From Venturia oleaginea (taxonomy: Eukaryota; Ascomycota; Dothideomycetes; Venturiales; Venturiaceae): a stretch of 64,000 nucleotides of DNA. The stretch is taken from the NCBI GenBank assembly GCA_013176395.1, contig JABMLP010000022.1, forward strand, positions 1,054,001 to 1,118,000, given 5' to 3'. Under the pieces are notes generated by a model. It searched no databases. It was not told where the DNA came from and worked only from the letters and a program-made list of their open reading frames with translations. This document shows, in pieces, positions 29,899 to 40,381 of the stretch (positions are counted from its first letter, which is position 1; the number at the start of each line of letters is the position of its first letter). The translations under genes were made by a program, and so were the position numbers.

Positions 29899-30952
29899 TA
29901 AGGCCTTGCCAAACCTCGTCGCTGCACATTGAGCAGTAACTCAGGCTTCCCTACAATCATTTGTATAACCTCCCCGGTCGCCGCATCCTGCTCCGCTAAT
30001 AGCCCGATTAGGCATATTATATCCTGCAACTCCACCAAAACCCAGTCCCCGTCGTAGTCCCCTACAATACATATCTGGTGAACACGCAGGTCCCTCTCAA
30101 CACCATTCCAGCGCCGGATCAGAGCGAATCGACATCCCTATGGTGTTTGTAAGAAGCTATGTATTGAGCCAAAGCTACACGCACCATCGTCGCCACTCGC
30201 ATAACATACGAAATGGTCTTTACGGTTTTTGCAAGAGCGCCGCTGTGATGCTACCGACCATAATGTTAACAATGCATTCAATTTGCAGCGTTTCCAGTAG
30301 GTAATCTCGCTCGGATGGACGGCCGTATTAATAGTATTTGTACAGGAGCTCCAATTGTGCTCCCTGAAGCCTGAAGTTGACATTTTCTATCCCGATTTGG
30401 CTAGTATATTGCGGATAACTCGTCGGATCTGGTATATCTGGATGATGTATCGTTGAGTCAATTGCGAGAAAGGATAAATGGTTGATCTATTCACGCCTCA
30501 ATAGTGCATTTGAGGCTGAGAGGCTTAATTCAGATTTCGACCTACATAACTTCTTGACCAACGCGCAAAAACGTTCTAGTGGGTATGACCACCAGTAACA
30601 ACCCAATTAGCCAGATGTAAGAGGCGTATATGCTGTTGAGCAGCCTCAGTAACTATAAAAAGCGGTTAGTTTAGCTGTATATGATGTTTTATCATAGTAA
30701 ATGAGCTATATCATGAGATCCGAGCGGTCTGAAAATGGGGTTGGGTATAGGAATCAAACCTTGTTCAAAATCGATACCCCGTATTGTATTGGGCTCCTGA
30801 GATAGTCCATTCTCGTCGTATATAACATCCTCCATAGCCTCTGAATCGTCATCTTCCACGATATTTGTATTGATATCGTCGTGCGTATCGAGACTACCGT
30901 TACTGGGACCTCCGGAAGCGAGATCTTGTGCATTTTGCATTGGTGTATGCAC
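29899..30952 (-). pseudogene. Unknown degraded coding region
   Basis: I do not recognise this gene. On the minus strand, 30952-30692 encodes an acidic peptide (VEDDDSEAMEDVIYDENG). Around 30640-30560 the frame gives AAQQHIRLLHLANWVVTGGH after an AG acceptor-like site. From about 30480 to 29899 one frame of about 195 codons runs with a single TAG at 30138; it contains NTAVHPSEITYWKRCK, CKNRKDHFVCYASGDD and IVGDYDGDWVLVELQD. The pattern (short open stretches, possible introns, one nonsense codon) suits a decayed transposon protein or host gene. It was the target region for element A copy 2. Confidence 0.4.
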
Positions 30953-31021
30953 GTATAGGGGGCTGGGTAGAAATATAGTAGGATTAATCGTTTGATTAGC
31001 ACGCCATTTGTCACGATGGCG

Positions 31022-31353
31022 TGTTAAGGGATGGAATCCTTCTCTCTAGCTTATCCATGACTGGATTTCCAATTGTTCTCTTGTTATTCTGCAAGCTGTC
31101 ATGTTCTATTTTGCAAGCTGTCATGTTCTATTTTGCAAGCTGTCATGTTCTATTTTGCAAGCTGCCATGTTCTATTTTGCAAGCTGTCACGTTTCCATTT
31201 AAAGATACTTTCTAGAAGGATCTATTGTAAGAGGAGGATTATATATACTAGCTATCCTTCCTGTACTTACACTTTCTTCTCTGTACTTAGATACTTGAAA
31301 TATAAGCTGTCTTCCCTCACTTGCGAAACACCTTTGAGGGTTGAACTCTTACA
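31022..31353 (+). repeat. 5' LTR of element A copy 2
   Basis: 332 bp with five 22-bp U3 repeats. TATATATA lies at about 31240 and GTACTTAGATA at 31283-31293. Confidence 0.93.
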
Positions 31354-31354
31354 T

Positions 31355-31365
31355 TATCTAAGTAC
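31355..31365 (+). promoter_or_regulatory. Self-priming primer-binding site of element A copy 2
   Basis: TATCTAAGTAC, exact complement of GTACTTAGATA in the adjoining LTR, in the same place as in copy 1. Confidence 0.75.
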
Positions 31366-32016
31366 CTCAGTCTTACAAAGGAAGAAAGGCTCACAGAGAG
31401 CAAGCTCCAAAAAGGAATTTCAAGAAGAGGACACTTGTCCTAATCCAAGAAGCGAGGGCCAACCTCAAGGGCCAAACAGAAAGGAATTTCAAGAAGAGGA
31501 CACTTGTCCTAACTCAAGAAGCAAGGGCCAACCTCAAAGGCCAACTTCAAGGGCCAACCTCAAGGGCCAAACAAAAAGGGAATTCAAGAGAATTCAAGCT
31601 GAGATTTTCTAGAAGGTGCTAGAATCTCCAAGAAGCAAGGGCCAACCGAAAGGGCCAATCCAAAAAGGGAATTCAAGAGAATTCAAACTGAGATTTTCTA
31701 GAACGTGCTAGAATCTCCAAGAAGCAAGGGCAGGTCATCCTAAGACAGCGTAGTCTTAGGAGTTGAAGCTGTAATAAGCTGAGGAAAGAAAGAGCTAGGG
31801 AGAGAGATTTAATACACTTGGCCTTCACAGTCCCTGGGAGCTCTGTCCTTAGTAATAAGGATTGCAGAGCGGACTATAGTGTAAAAATCCTTCTGGGATT
31901 CTATAGTCACCTTCCTATACTAATAGGCATTGACTCTATACTGCCTAGCAAATCTCTAGAGTAGAGCCTAGGAGTGTGTATAGTAGTGCTCTCTATTATC
32001 TCTCATAGGTGAAAAT
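31366..32016 (+). other. Leader of element A copy 2 (non-coding)
   Basis: It is the same as 4336-4986, including the direct repeats around GAATTTCAAGAAGAGGACAC. Confidence 0.6.
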
Positions 32017-33039
32017 ATGGAAGGAGAAGATCAGGAACAAAGAGTTCCTCAAGAACCCCAAGCCCTACAAGAAGCTATGGCAGCATTACAACATCAACTA
32101 GCCATTCAGAACGATGCTATTACGCGTATTCTTACAATCTTACCTAACACTACTCGCTCTGAGAACGTAGTAGAAGGACAAGAGACTAAGAATTCACAAA
32201 AAGACAGAATACATAGGAAGAAAGCTGTACTTCCTAAGCTCCAAGAATTTGATGGCAAGCGTTCTGAATGGGCTCAGTGGTTTCAACAAGCAAGGATGAA
32301 GTTGGAGATAGACGCAGAGTCTATAGGGGATAGTAGGAACCAATTTGCCTACATCTTCTCCTCTCTACGAGGCTCCGCAGCTCAGGCTACTCTGGCCTAC
32401 GTAAAGACAGCTCCAGAGGAAGATAAAACGGGACAGAAATTGTTACAGTATATGGACAACTTCTATGGCGATCCAGTACAACAACAAAGAGCTACTGTAA
32501 GCCTGTCCACAATCAAACAAAAAGAGAAAGAACCCTTCTTCTCTTTTCTTCCCCGTTTTGAAACCACTCTTGCTAATGCTGGAGGAATGACTTGGCCTGA
32601 CGCTGTTAAAATTGCATTTCTACACAAAGCAATAAATCAAGAGCTGCGAAACCAGAGAATAGGCCAATCTCAGAGTACCTCCTACCAGCAGTTTGTGTCC
32701 GATCTTTTGAATACAAGTATGCAAATCACTACAGCAAAGATGCTCTCTTCCTCAGAAGATAAGTTACGATTCAGAGATAAAGAGAAGTCTTTTAAAGATC
32801 TGAACGCTATGGACTGGGAGCCTACACGCGTAAACAAGTTAAAAATTTCGTCTAAAGCCTATGAATATAGGAAGGCAAATAACCTCTGCTTACGCTGTGG
32901 GAAGGCCGGCCATAGAATGAAAGACTGCTGGTTGGATACAGAGGTAGAAAGAGTCACGCAACTTGGTTCAAAAAGGGCCAAAGGAACCACTGAGGAGAAT
33001 GAAGAAGTTGAAGAAGAGGACTACTCGGAAAAAGAGTAG
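32017..33039 (+). CDS. gag: Gag of Gypsy A copy 2
   Basis: The 340 residues are identical to copy 1: gag capsid domain, CCHC knuckle CLRCGKAGHRMKDC and acidic tail. Because this locus has matched target duplications and unbroken frames, it is the better candidate for an active source element. The stop TAG overlaps the pol frame in the -1 register, as in copy 1. Confidence 0.93.
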   Translation: MEGEDQEQRVPQEPQALQEAMAALQHQLAIQNDAITRILTILPNTTRSENVVEGQETKNSQKDRIHRKKAVLPKLQEFDGKRSEWAQWFQQARMKLEIDAESIGDSRNQFAYIFSSLRGSAAQATLAYVKTAPEEDKTGQKLLQYMDNFYGDPVQQQRATVSLSTIKQKEKEPFFSFLPRFETTLANAGGMTWPDAVKIAFLHKAINQELRNQRIGQSQSTSYQQFVSDLLNTSMQITTAKMLSSSEDKLRFRDKEKSFKDLNAMDWEPTRVNKLKISSKAYEYRKANNLCLRCGKAGHRMKDCWLDTEVERVTQLGSKRAKGTTEENEEVEEEDYSEKE

Positions 33040-36000
33040 CCTCTATCCAAAGTCGTGGATGGAGGCGTAGAGTAGATAGAGCAAAATTGTCAAAGGAGTC
33101 AATTGAGAGAGTAAATAGTATTTTGAATTCGAACAAAGACACTGATTCACACCGTTCTCGGATAGAAAAAGAATGGGAGCAGTTCAGACCCAAGATGCTC
33201 TCCCGCCTTTTCTACACAAATACTATAGTGAACGATATATACTCTCTTAAAACTCTCCTTGATAATGGATCTAGCTGCTACGCATCAATAAACGAGGAGA
33301 AAGCTTCGCAGATGGACCTTGAAGTACTCCCTATTAGTCCGCGTACTATAGGTGGAGTTCTTAAGGAAGAAGGACAGACCCAAGTGACAAAAATTGCGAA
33401 GTTGAACCTAGATTTAGGGGGACTTATATGCAACGCTTTTGCTTATATAGTCCCGGGACAATTTGAGGATCTTCTACTAGGCAGGCCTTTTCTCAAGGAC
33501 ACCAAAGCCGTTATCAATGAATCTAAAGGTACTCTTACCTTTGCAAACGGGATTAGCATTCGCGATGCTAAATTTGAAGACAAACTTGATATACAACAAG
33601 TAGCGCCCGTAAGATTCCACCGCCTTGTCACTTCTACACTTGAGAAAATCAAAGACGCGTCTAGAGTATTTGCTGTTACTCTTCGAGATATTGATATTGC
33701 CTTGAAGCCGAAAGTCCCTTTGACAACAGAGCAAATACTGGAATTGCTACCTAAGAGGTTTCATAAGTACGCTGCTGTCTTTGATCCTAAAAGGGCCGAG
33801 AGACTACCACCGCATCGCCCTGGGATTGATCACGAAATACCTATAGAAGAAGGAAAACCACTTCCTTGGGGACCTCTATATGGTATGGGTCGAGAACAAC
33901 TCCTTGTTTTGCGAAGGACTCTTACAGAGCTACTAGATAAAGGCTTTATCCGAGAGAGTAAATCAGTTGCTGCGTCTCCAGTTCTCTTTGTGAAGAAACC
34001 AGGAGGGGGCTTACGCTTTTGCGTAGACTACCGAGCCTTAAACGCAATTACTCGAAAGGATAGGTACCCGCTACCGTTAGTAAAAGAGACTTTACTAACC
34101 TTAGCTCGTGCTAAGTATCTTAGTAAGCTTGATGTAAATGCTGCCTTCCACAAGATTCGAATCGCAACGGGAGATGAGTTCAAAACTGCCTTTCGAACTA
34201 GATATGGTCTATTTGAATGGCTAGTTACTCCCTTTGGCTTAACCGGTGCACCTGCGTCTTTTCAACGGTATATAAACTATATCCTTCGACGATACCTAGA
34301 CGAGTTCTGCTCAGCTTATCTAGACGATATAGTAATATACTCTTCAAAGAACCTTAAAGACCATGAAGAAAAGACTGAAAAGATACTTCAAAGCTGCCTT
34401 AACGCTGGGTTATACCTTGATATTCGGAAGTGCGAGTTTAATACCAAACGAGTCAAGTATCTAGGCTTCGTTATAGATACTGAAACGGGCCTACACATGG
34501 ATCCGGAGAAGATCAAAGCAATTAAAGAATGGGAACGTCCTACTACTCTACGAGGAGTACGTGGCTTCCTAGGCTTTACAAACTTCTACCGTGACTTTGT
34601 AAAAGATAACTCAACAACAAGGGAGCCTCTGGTTCGCCTTACAAAGAAGAATACTCCATTTTTATGGGGAAAGGAGCAAGAAGAATCTTTTCAAAAACTT
34701 AAGGCAGAGTTTTGCAAAGAACCTGTCCTGTCTGCACTTGATGAAGATAAGCCTACGCGAGTAGAACCCGATGCTTCAGGCTGGGCTTCCGGAGCAGTAC
34801 TTAGTCAAAAAGATGAGCTAGGTAACTGGAAACCATGTGCTTTCTTCTCTACTAAGCACTTGCCAGCCGAATGCAATTATGATATCCACGACAAAGAACT
34901 TATGGCTATAGTCAAAGCTCTAATCCATTGGACTAGCGAGCTACTTAGCCCAAGTAAGCCATTCATTATCCTCACAGATCACAAGAACCTTGAGAAGTTT
35001 ATGGTAAAAAGGGAACTAAATGAAAGGCAAATGAGCTGGGCGCAGATACTAGCTAAGTTTAACTTCAAACTAGGCTATCGCCCAGGCTCTGAATCTGTAG
35101 TTCCAGACGCCTTAACTCGAAGGGATCAAGATCTTCCAATGGATATTCAAGACCCAAGAATCGTTGAAAGAACTAGAACGTTATTACCTCCAAAGCTTTG
35201 GATTAACGTTCTAGAGGATAAGACTCCTACAAGAGAAGAAGCTGCCCAGGAAAATGCTCAAGAAGTAGACAAAGAGCCTATTCCCTTTATGCAAAATCCC
35301 TTTCTCTCAGGTGATCTAAGGGATAGATGGGGAACTACACTCGAAAAAGATCTCGACTATAGACGTATTTTCCAAAGCGTTCTAAAGCAAGATAGGCAGT
35401 TCCCATCTAAGCTAAAGGTTCCTACTTCTATAGGAGATTGTAAAGTCGAAAATAACCAGCTCTACTATAGAGACCGAATCTGGTTGCCCTCCTACGAGCC
35501 TCTCTTAACAGGAGTAATTCAAGAAATACACGATTCAGTCCTATCAGGGCATCCTGGACGAGAAGCTACTATTGCTATTCTCTCCAGACAGTTCTACTGG
35601 CCGGGATTTGCTCAAGATATACGTCAGTTTATACGCAATTGTGACGTCTGCGGAAGAACTTCAGTCTGGCGAGACAAAAAGAAAGGTTTACTTAAACCTC
35701 TTCCTGTCCCTAGCCGTATCTGGCAAGATATTTCAGTAGACTTCATAGTCGAATTACCAGAGAGCCAAAGATGCACAAGACTCTGCGTTATTACTGACCG
35801 CTTGGGTAAAGGAACTATCCTGTTCCCAGTGCCTAAAGAACAGTTTGGAGCTGAAGGATTTGCAAAACTATTTATGCAGAACTACGTAAGATTACACTGG
35901 CTTCCTAGATCTCTAGTCTCAGATAGGGACACGCAATTTGTTAATGCTTTCTGGAAAGAAGTTTGTCACCTTCTTAAGATAGAGAGAAGACTCTCTACAG

Positions 36001-36872
36001 CGTATCACCCTGAGACTGATGGATCTACGGAAAGAAGAAATCAAGAAGTTGAAGCCTATCTACGTAAGTTCTGTACATTTAGTCAGAACGACTGGGTCGA
36101 GCTCCTGCCTATTGCTCAAATATGCCTCGATAATAGACCAAACCAAGCTACGGGCCTATCGCCTTTCTTCTTAACCCACGGTTATAACATTGAGCATATA
36201 GGAACTGTTGAAGCTCCCCAGGAAACCCCTAAGAATCCAAAAGAAAAAGCACAAGATCTTGTAGCAAAATTGAAGGACGCACAAGAATGGGCAGAAACGT
36301 CAATGGTATCAGCTCAGCAACAGCAAGAATACTACTCTAATAGAGATCGTGCTCCGGCTGACTCTTTTAAAGTGGGAGACAAAGTCTGGCTCAACCTAAA
36401 GAACGTAAAAACCCTACGTCCTTGTAAGAAACTAGACTGGATTCATGGGAAGTATACAGTTACACGAGTTATCAACTCAATGTCTTACGAGCTTGATACA
36501 CCCAGAGGAATCCACAACCGATTTCATACGTCTTTACTTAGGAGAGCTGGCACAGATCCCCTACCTTCACAAATACAAGATAATACACAGCCGCCTCCTA
36601 TAGTAACTGAACAAGGAGACGAGGAATACGGTATCGAGGCTATTCTAGCCGCAAGATGGCGCCGGCGAGGTCGACAACAAACGCGAGAAGTCTTAGTTAA
36701 GTGGGTAGGCTACGTTGATCCTACGTGGGAACCCCTTAGCGAACTCCAACAAACTACAGCTCTGGACGCTTTTGAAAGTGCCTACGGCAACGTTCTTGAA
36801 AACGACGGACCTATACTACGCCCTCAAAGACTACGCTCACATCGATCTACAAGAGAGGGGGGGAGGGGATAA
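33012..36872 (+). CDS. pol: Pol polyprotein of Gypsy A copy 2 (PR-RT-RH-IN-chromodomain)
   Basis: The predicted protein is the same as copy 1. It is open from 33012 to the stop at 36870 and lacks an initiating ATG, so a -1 shift at GGAAAAAG (33027-33034) is the likely route of expression. Protease DNGSS, RT YLDD, RNase H, integrase HHCC and DDE residues, and the chromodomain are all present. Chromodomains of this group usually direct integration to heterochromatin by reading histone H3K9 methylation (family knowledge, not shown here). Confidence 0.94.
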   Translation, partial: RRGLLGKRVASIQSRGWRRRVDRAKLSKESIERVNSILNSNKDTDSHRSRIEKEWEQFRPKMLSRLFYTNTIVNDIYSLKTLLDNGSSCYASINEEKASQMDLEVLPISPRTIGGVLKEEGQTQVTKIAKLNLDLGGLICNAFAYIVPGQFEDLLLGRPFLKDTKAVINESKGTLTFANGISIRDAKFEDKLDIQQVAPVRFHRLVTSTLEKIKDASRVFAVTLRDIDIALKPKVPLTTEQILELLPKRFHKYAAVFDPKRAERLPPHRPGIDHEIPIEEGKPLPWGPLYGMGREQLLVLRRTLTELLDKGFIRESKSVAASPVLFVKKPGGGLRFCVDYRALNAITRKDRYPLPLVKETLLTLARAKYLSKLDVNAAFHKIRIATGDEFKTAFRTRYGLFEWLVTPFGLTGAPASFQRYINYILRRYLDEFCSAYLDDIVIYSSKNLKDHEEKTEKILQSCLNAGLYLDIRKCEFNTKRVKYLGFVIDTETGLHMDPEKIKAIKEWERPTTLRGVRGFLGFTNFYRDFVKDNSTTREPLVRLTKKNTPFLWGKEQEESFQKLKAEFCKEPVLSALDEDKPTRVEPDASGWASGAVLSQKDELGNWKPCAFFSTKHLPAECNYDIHDKELMAIVKALIHWTSELLSPSKPFIILTDHKNLEKFMVKRELNERQMSWAQILAKFNFKLGYRPGSESVVPDALTRRDQDLPMDIQDPRIVERTRTLLPPKLWINVLEDKTPTREEAAQENAQEVDKEPIPFMQNPFLSGDLRDRWGTTLEKDLDYRRIFQSVLKQDRQFPSKLKVPTSIGDCKVENNQLYYRDRIWLPSYEPLLTGVIQEIHDSVLSGHPGREATIAILSRQFYWPGFAQDIRQFIRNCDVCGRTSVWRDKKKGLLKPLPVPSRIWQDISVDFIVELPESQRCTRLCVITDRLGKGTILFPVPKEQFGAEGFAKLFMQNYVRLHWLPRSLVSDRDTQFVNAFWKEVCHLLKIERRLSTAYHPETDGSTERRNQEVEAYLRKFCTFSQNDWVELLPIAQICLDNRPNQATGLSPFFLTHGYNIEHIGTVEAPQETPKNPKEKAQDLVAKLKDAQEWAETSMVSAQQQQEYYSNRDRAPADSFKVGDKVWLNLKNVKTLRPCKKLDWIHGKYTVTRVINSMSYELDTPRGIHNRFHTSLLRRAGTDPLPSQIQDNTQPPPIVTEQGDEEYGIEAILAARWRRRGRQQTREVLVKWVGYVDPTWEPLSELQQTTALDAFESAYGNVLENDGPILRPQRLRSHRSTREGGRG
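36852..36872 (+). promoter_or_regulatory. Polypurine tract of element A copy 2
   Basis: AGAGAGGGGGGGAGGGGATAA directly precedes the 3' LTR. Confidence 0.8.
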
Positions 36873-37204
36873 TGTTAAGGGATGGAATCCTTCTCTCTAG
36901 CTTATCCATGACTGGATTTCCAATTGTTCTCTTGTTATTCTGCAAGCTGTCATGTTCTATTTTGCAAGCTGTCGTGTTCTATTTTGCAAGCTGTCATGTT
37001 CTATTTCGCAAGCTGCCATGTTCTATTTTGCAAGCTGTCACGTTTCCATTTAAAGATACTTTCTAGAAGGATCTATTGTAAGAGGAGGATTATATATACT
37101 AGCTATCCTTCCTGTACTTACACTTTCTTCTCTGTACTTAGATACTTGAAATATAAGCTGTCTTCCCTCACTTGCGAAACACCTTTGAGGGTTGAACTCT
37201 TACA
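36873..37204 (+). repeat. 3' LTR of element A copy 2
   Basis: 332 bp with the same two U3 differences from its 5' LTR as in copy 1. It is followed by TGGCG. Confidence 0.93.
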
Positions 37205-37462
37205 TGGCGGCTCATTGTAGTGTATGTAGTGCGGTGATGAGGTGTGCACCAGTAACAAATTGTAGCCATACTAGCAAAAAAAAGGATGAGAAGGGCGGGG
37301 AAAAACCTATTAATCGAGGTCAGTGGGCATTGCCTATACTTACGAGGATGGTTATATTAAGATATCTTAGGCCAAGAAACATCTCGGTATCATGTGAAGT
37401 TCATATACTTAAAACCTGATCGACAATGATCTCATACACTCACTACTAGAATTTTCTCTATC
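37205..37462. other. Spacer between element A copy 2 and solo LTR
   Basis: 258 bp equal to 10175-10433 apart from one A. It continues the target DNA from the left of element A. No gene is recognised. Confidence 0.6.
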
Positions 37463-37773
37463 TGTTAAGGGATGGAATCCTTCTCTCTAGCTTATCCATG
37501 ACTGGATTTCCAATTGTTCTCTTGTTATTCTGCAAGCTGCCATGTTCTATTTTGCAAGCTGTCATGTTCTATTTCGCAAGCTGCCATGTTCTATTTTGCA
37601 AGCTGTCACGTTTCCATTTAAAGATACTTTCTAGAAGGATCTATTGTAAGAGGAGGATTATATATACGAGCTATCCTTCCTGTACTTACACTTTCTTCTC
37701 TGTACTTAGATACTTCGAAATACAAGCAGTCTTCTCTCACTTGCGAAACACCTTTGAGGGTTGAACTCTTACA
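37463..37773 (+). repeat. Solo LTR of family A (copy-2 block)
   Basis: 311 bp, flanked by CTATC at 37458-37462 and 37774-37778. It is the duplicate of 10434-10744. Confidence 0.95.
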
Positions 37774-37780
37774 CTATCAG

Positions 37781-38061
37781 TGTCAAAGGATAGATCCTTT
37801 CTCAACTTATTCTGGATGGATTCTTAGCACTACCTGGTAGTCTTTCACGTGCGCCTAGCAGGGATTGTTTGAGGATTGTTTCACATGTATTTCTATTCCT
37901 TTCCATACTTCTCTGGACAACATGTCCTTTTTTTCTTATACGGAGGACATATATACTAGTCGTCCTTCCTACACTTACACTTTCTTCTCTGTACTTAGAT
38001 ACTTGAAATATAAGCTGTCTTCCCTCACTTGCGAAACACCTTTGAGGGTTGAACTTTTACA
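37781..38061 (+). repeat. 5' LTR of element C copy 2 (U3 variant 1)
   Basis: 281 bp, the same as 10752-11032. The primer site TATCTAAGTAC follows at 38063-38073. Confidence 0.88.
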
Positions 38062-38394
38062 TTATCTAAGTACCGCACCAATACCTCTTGCTGACAGTAA
38101 GAGAGAGTCTCTGCAGCAATCGTCAGAGCAAAGAGAAAGCCCTCCATCGAGCGAGGTACCGAGAAAGCCCTCCATCGAGCGAGGCACTGAGAAAGCCCTC
38201 CATTGAGCGAGGCATTGAGAAAGAGTTTGCTAGGTACCTCATAACCTAGGACGGATGCTACATCTTCTCATTGTGTAGTAATCACGAACGTCGAAGATTG
38301 AGAGTTGTTGAAACTTGTCCTTTGCGAAGGGATATCAACAACGTCCAAAGTGACACCCACAAGTTGAAAGTACTCCCAGGTCAATCCTGTTGGT

Positions 38395-38657
38395 GAGTCA
38401 AGGTCCTAAAGAGGACACCCAAGCCATTTTCCGTACTCTCAGGACGAGCCTGCAGAGTCAAGGTCCTAAAGAGAACACCCCAGCCATTTCAGTACTCTCA
38501 GGAAGAGCCTGTAGAGTCAAGGTCCTAAAGAGGACACCCAAGCCATTTTCCGTACTCTCAGGACGAGCCTGCAGAGTCAAGGTCCTAAAGAGGACACCCC
38601 AGCCATTTCAGTACTCTCAGGAAGAGCCTGTAGAGTCAAGGTCCTAAAGAGGACACC
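38395..38657 (+). repeat. 60/59-bp tandem repeats in the leader of C copy 2
   Basis: Two 119-bp double units and a partial unit, as at 11366-11628. Confidence 0.9.
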
Positions 38658-39070
38658 TAACCCAAGAAGCAAGGGCCAACCTCAAGGGCCAAACAAAAAG
38701 GAATTTCAAGAAGAGAACACTTGTCCTAACCCAAGAAGCAAGGGCCAACCTCAAAGACCAACCTCAAGAGCCAACCTCAAGGGCCAAACAAAAAGGGAAT
38801 TCAAGAGAATTCAAGCTGAGATTTTCTAGAAGGTGCTAGAATCTCCAAGAAGCAAGGGCCAACTGTAAGGGCCAATCCACAGTAAATTCTCGCAAAATTT
38901 ACAAAGAGGAAATCAGAGGTCATCCTAAGACAGCGTAGTCTTAGGAGTTGAAGCTGTAATAAGCTGAGGAAAGAAAGAGTTAGGAAGAGAGATTCAATAC
39001 CCTTGACCTTCATTTCATAGTCCCTAGGAGCTCCGTCCTTAGTAATAAGGGTTGCAGAGCAGACTGTCAA

Positions 39071-39876
39071 GGATGAAATCAGTCGGAAGGAAACTCAGCC
39101 TCAGAGCCTGTACTCGATGATTGAAACGTCAATCAAGATTGATAACCGCCTATTCGAAAGAAAACTTCAGAGGAAGGGAGTTAGTTCTTATCGAGGACAT
39201 GGAAACAACAGTCGTGCGAATATAGGTGTTTGAGTTGATTCATACGGACCGCAGCCAATGGAGTTCGACAAGATTCAGAGCGCTCCACGTGGATCCAAGA
39301 AAGGTACAGGTCAGAAAGCCCAAAAAGAACAACACTGGACGTTTCACGAATCAGGGACAACGATTCGGAAACTCACCCATGGGCTCAGAACACCTCAAGG
39401 CTTTACAATCCGATGCGTCAGTACCGCCAATCCACAACATACTGAGCTGGACGGCTTGTTATGAGGACGACTGCAAAGTACACCTATCCGAGAAGCAGAG
39501 CTCCGGATACTACCCTCGGGATAGAGGAGGTTACCAAGGTAACGGCAATGTCAAAGGACATCTCGCTATGATGAGTTCGTCATCTAGCTCACCCGGTCTT
39601 TATGGCACTCAGTTGGTATTGCCAAAAGCAGAGTATGGCACAAACCAATTCGGGGTTGGGAATACAATGGCTGCTGTCAAAGTTATCAGCAGATACCCAA
39701 GCATGAGAAAGAATCCGGAACACGATCTTCACTGGATGATTCCATCGAACTGGTACAAAGTCAAAGAATGCCCACTGTGGGAGCACAAGTCCGAGGAAGA
39801 CCCAGGAGAACCAGATTGGGAATTCCACTGGTTCACGAAAAGGAAGTCAACAATACGACCCTTAGGAAGATCATGA
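39071..39876 (+). pseudogene. Gag remnant of element C copy 2
   Basis: Duplicate of 12042-12847: C-terminal Gag pieces IKIDNRLFERK, PMEFDKIQ and LSWTACYEDDC in more than one frame, with stops. The capsid N-terminus is missing. Confidence 0.7.
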
Positions 39877-40370
39877 AAATCCCAAACATCAGTACAGATG
39901 TACAGCACGTCCACCACAGACACTCACCTATGAATTGCTGCGAGTATGAGGAATGCGATTTACCTCAGCACCAGGAAATGAAAGATCTTGGAGAAATACT
40001 CCAAGAGTTGCCAGCCATTTCCGGGAGTTGGTCTACACCAAACGAAAACGAATCTCTACAGTCTATGTCGGGCGACGACAGTGAGTCTACAGTAGAAGAC
40101 AACTCCAACGAAGGAGAATCGAAGGAAGATCTAGAGTTTATGACCTTCCGGCTCTCACGTTTGACACGAGACGTTGAACGGGCAATTGATCAGGACGATT
40201 CTCAGTGCAAAGACGTCTATCCAAATGCATGCCTTGACTTCACCTGCCCATACCATCCGAATGGGGCAAGGAACCTTCGACACCTTGTCCGACGATTGGA
40301 CATCGCAGTCAAAACAAAGCAAGCACGCAAATGGCATGAGAATTCGGGAAACGAGGAGGATCAACAGTAG
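39768..40370 (+). pseudogene. Gag-Pol linker frame of element C copy 2
   Basis: The 200-codon open frame is the same as at 12739-13341. It has an acidic middle and Cys/His groups of unknown role. Confidence 0.45.
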
Positions 40371-40381
40371 AGAGGCCCCTG

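Larger units (their letters stand above)
31022..37204 (+). mobile_element. Full-length Ty3/Gypsy chromovirus, family A copy 2
   Basis: 6183 bp with a perfect target duplication TGGCG at 31017-31021 and 37205-37209, so this copy sits in its original insertion site. By eye it differs from copy 1 only by synonymous changes (for example at 33902 and 35177), and the LTR-to-LTR differences are the same. Copy 1 is therefore a later duplicate of this locus, not a separate transposition. Confidence 0.96.
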
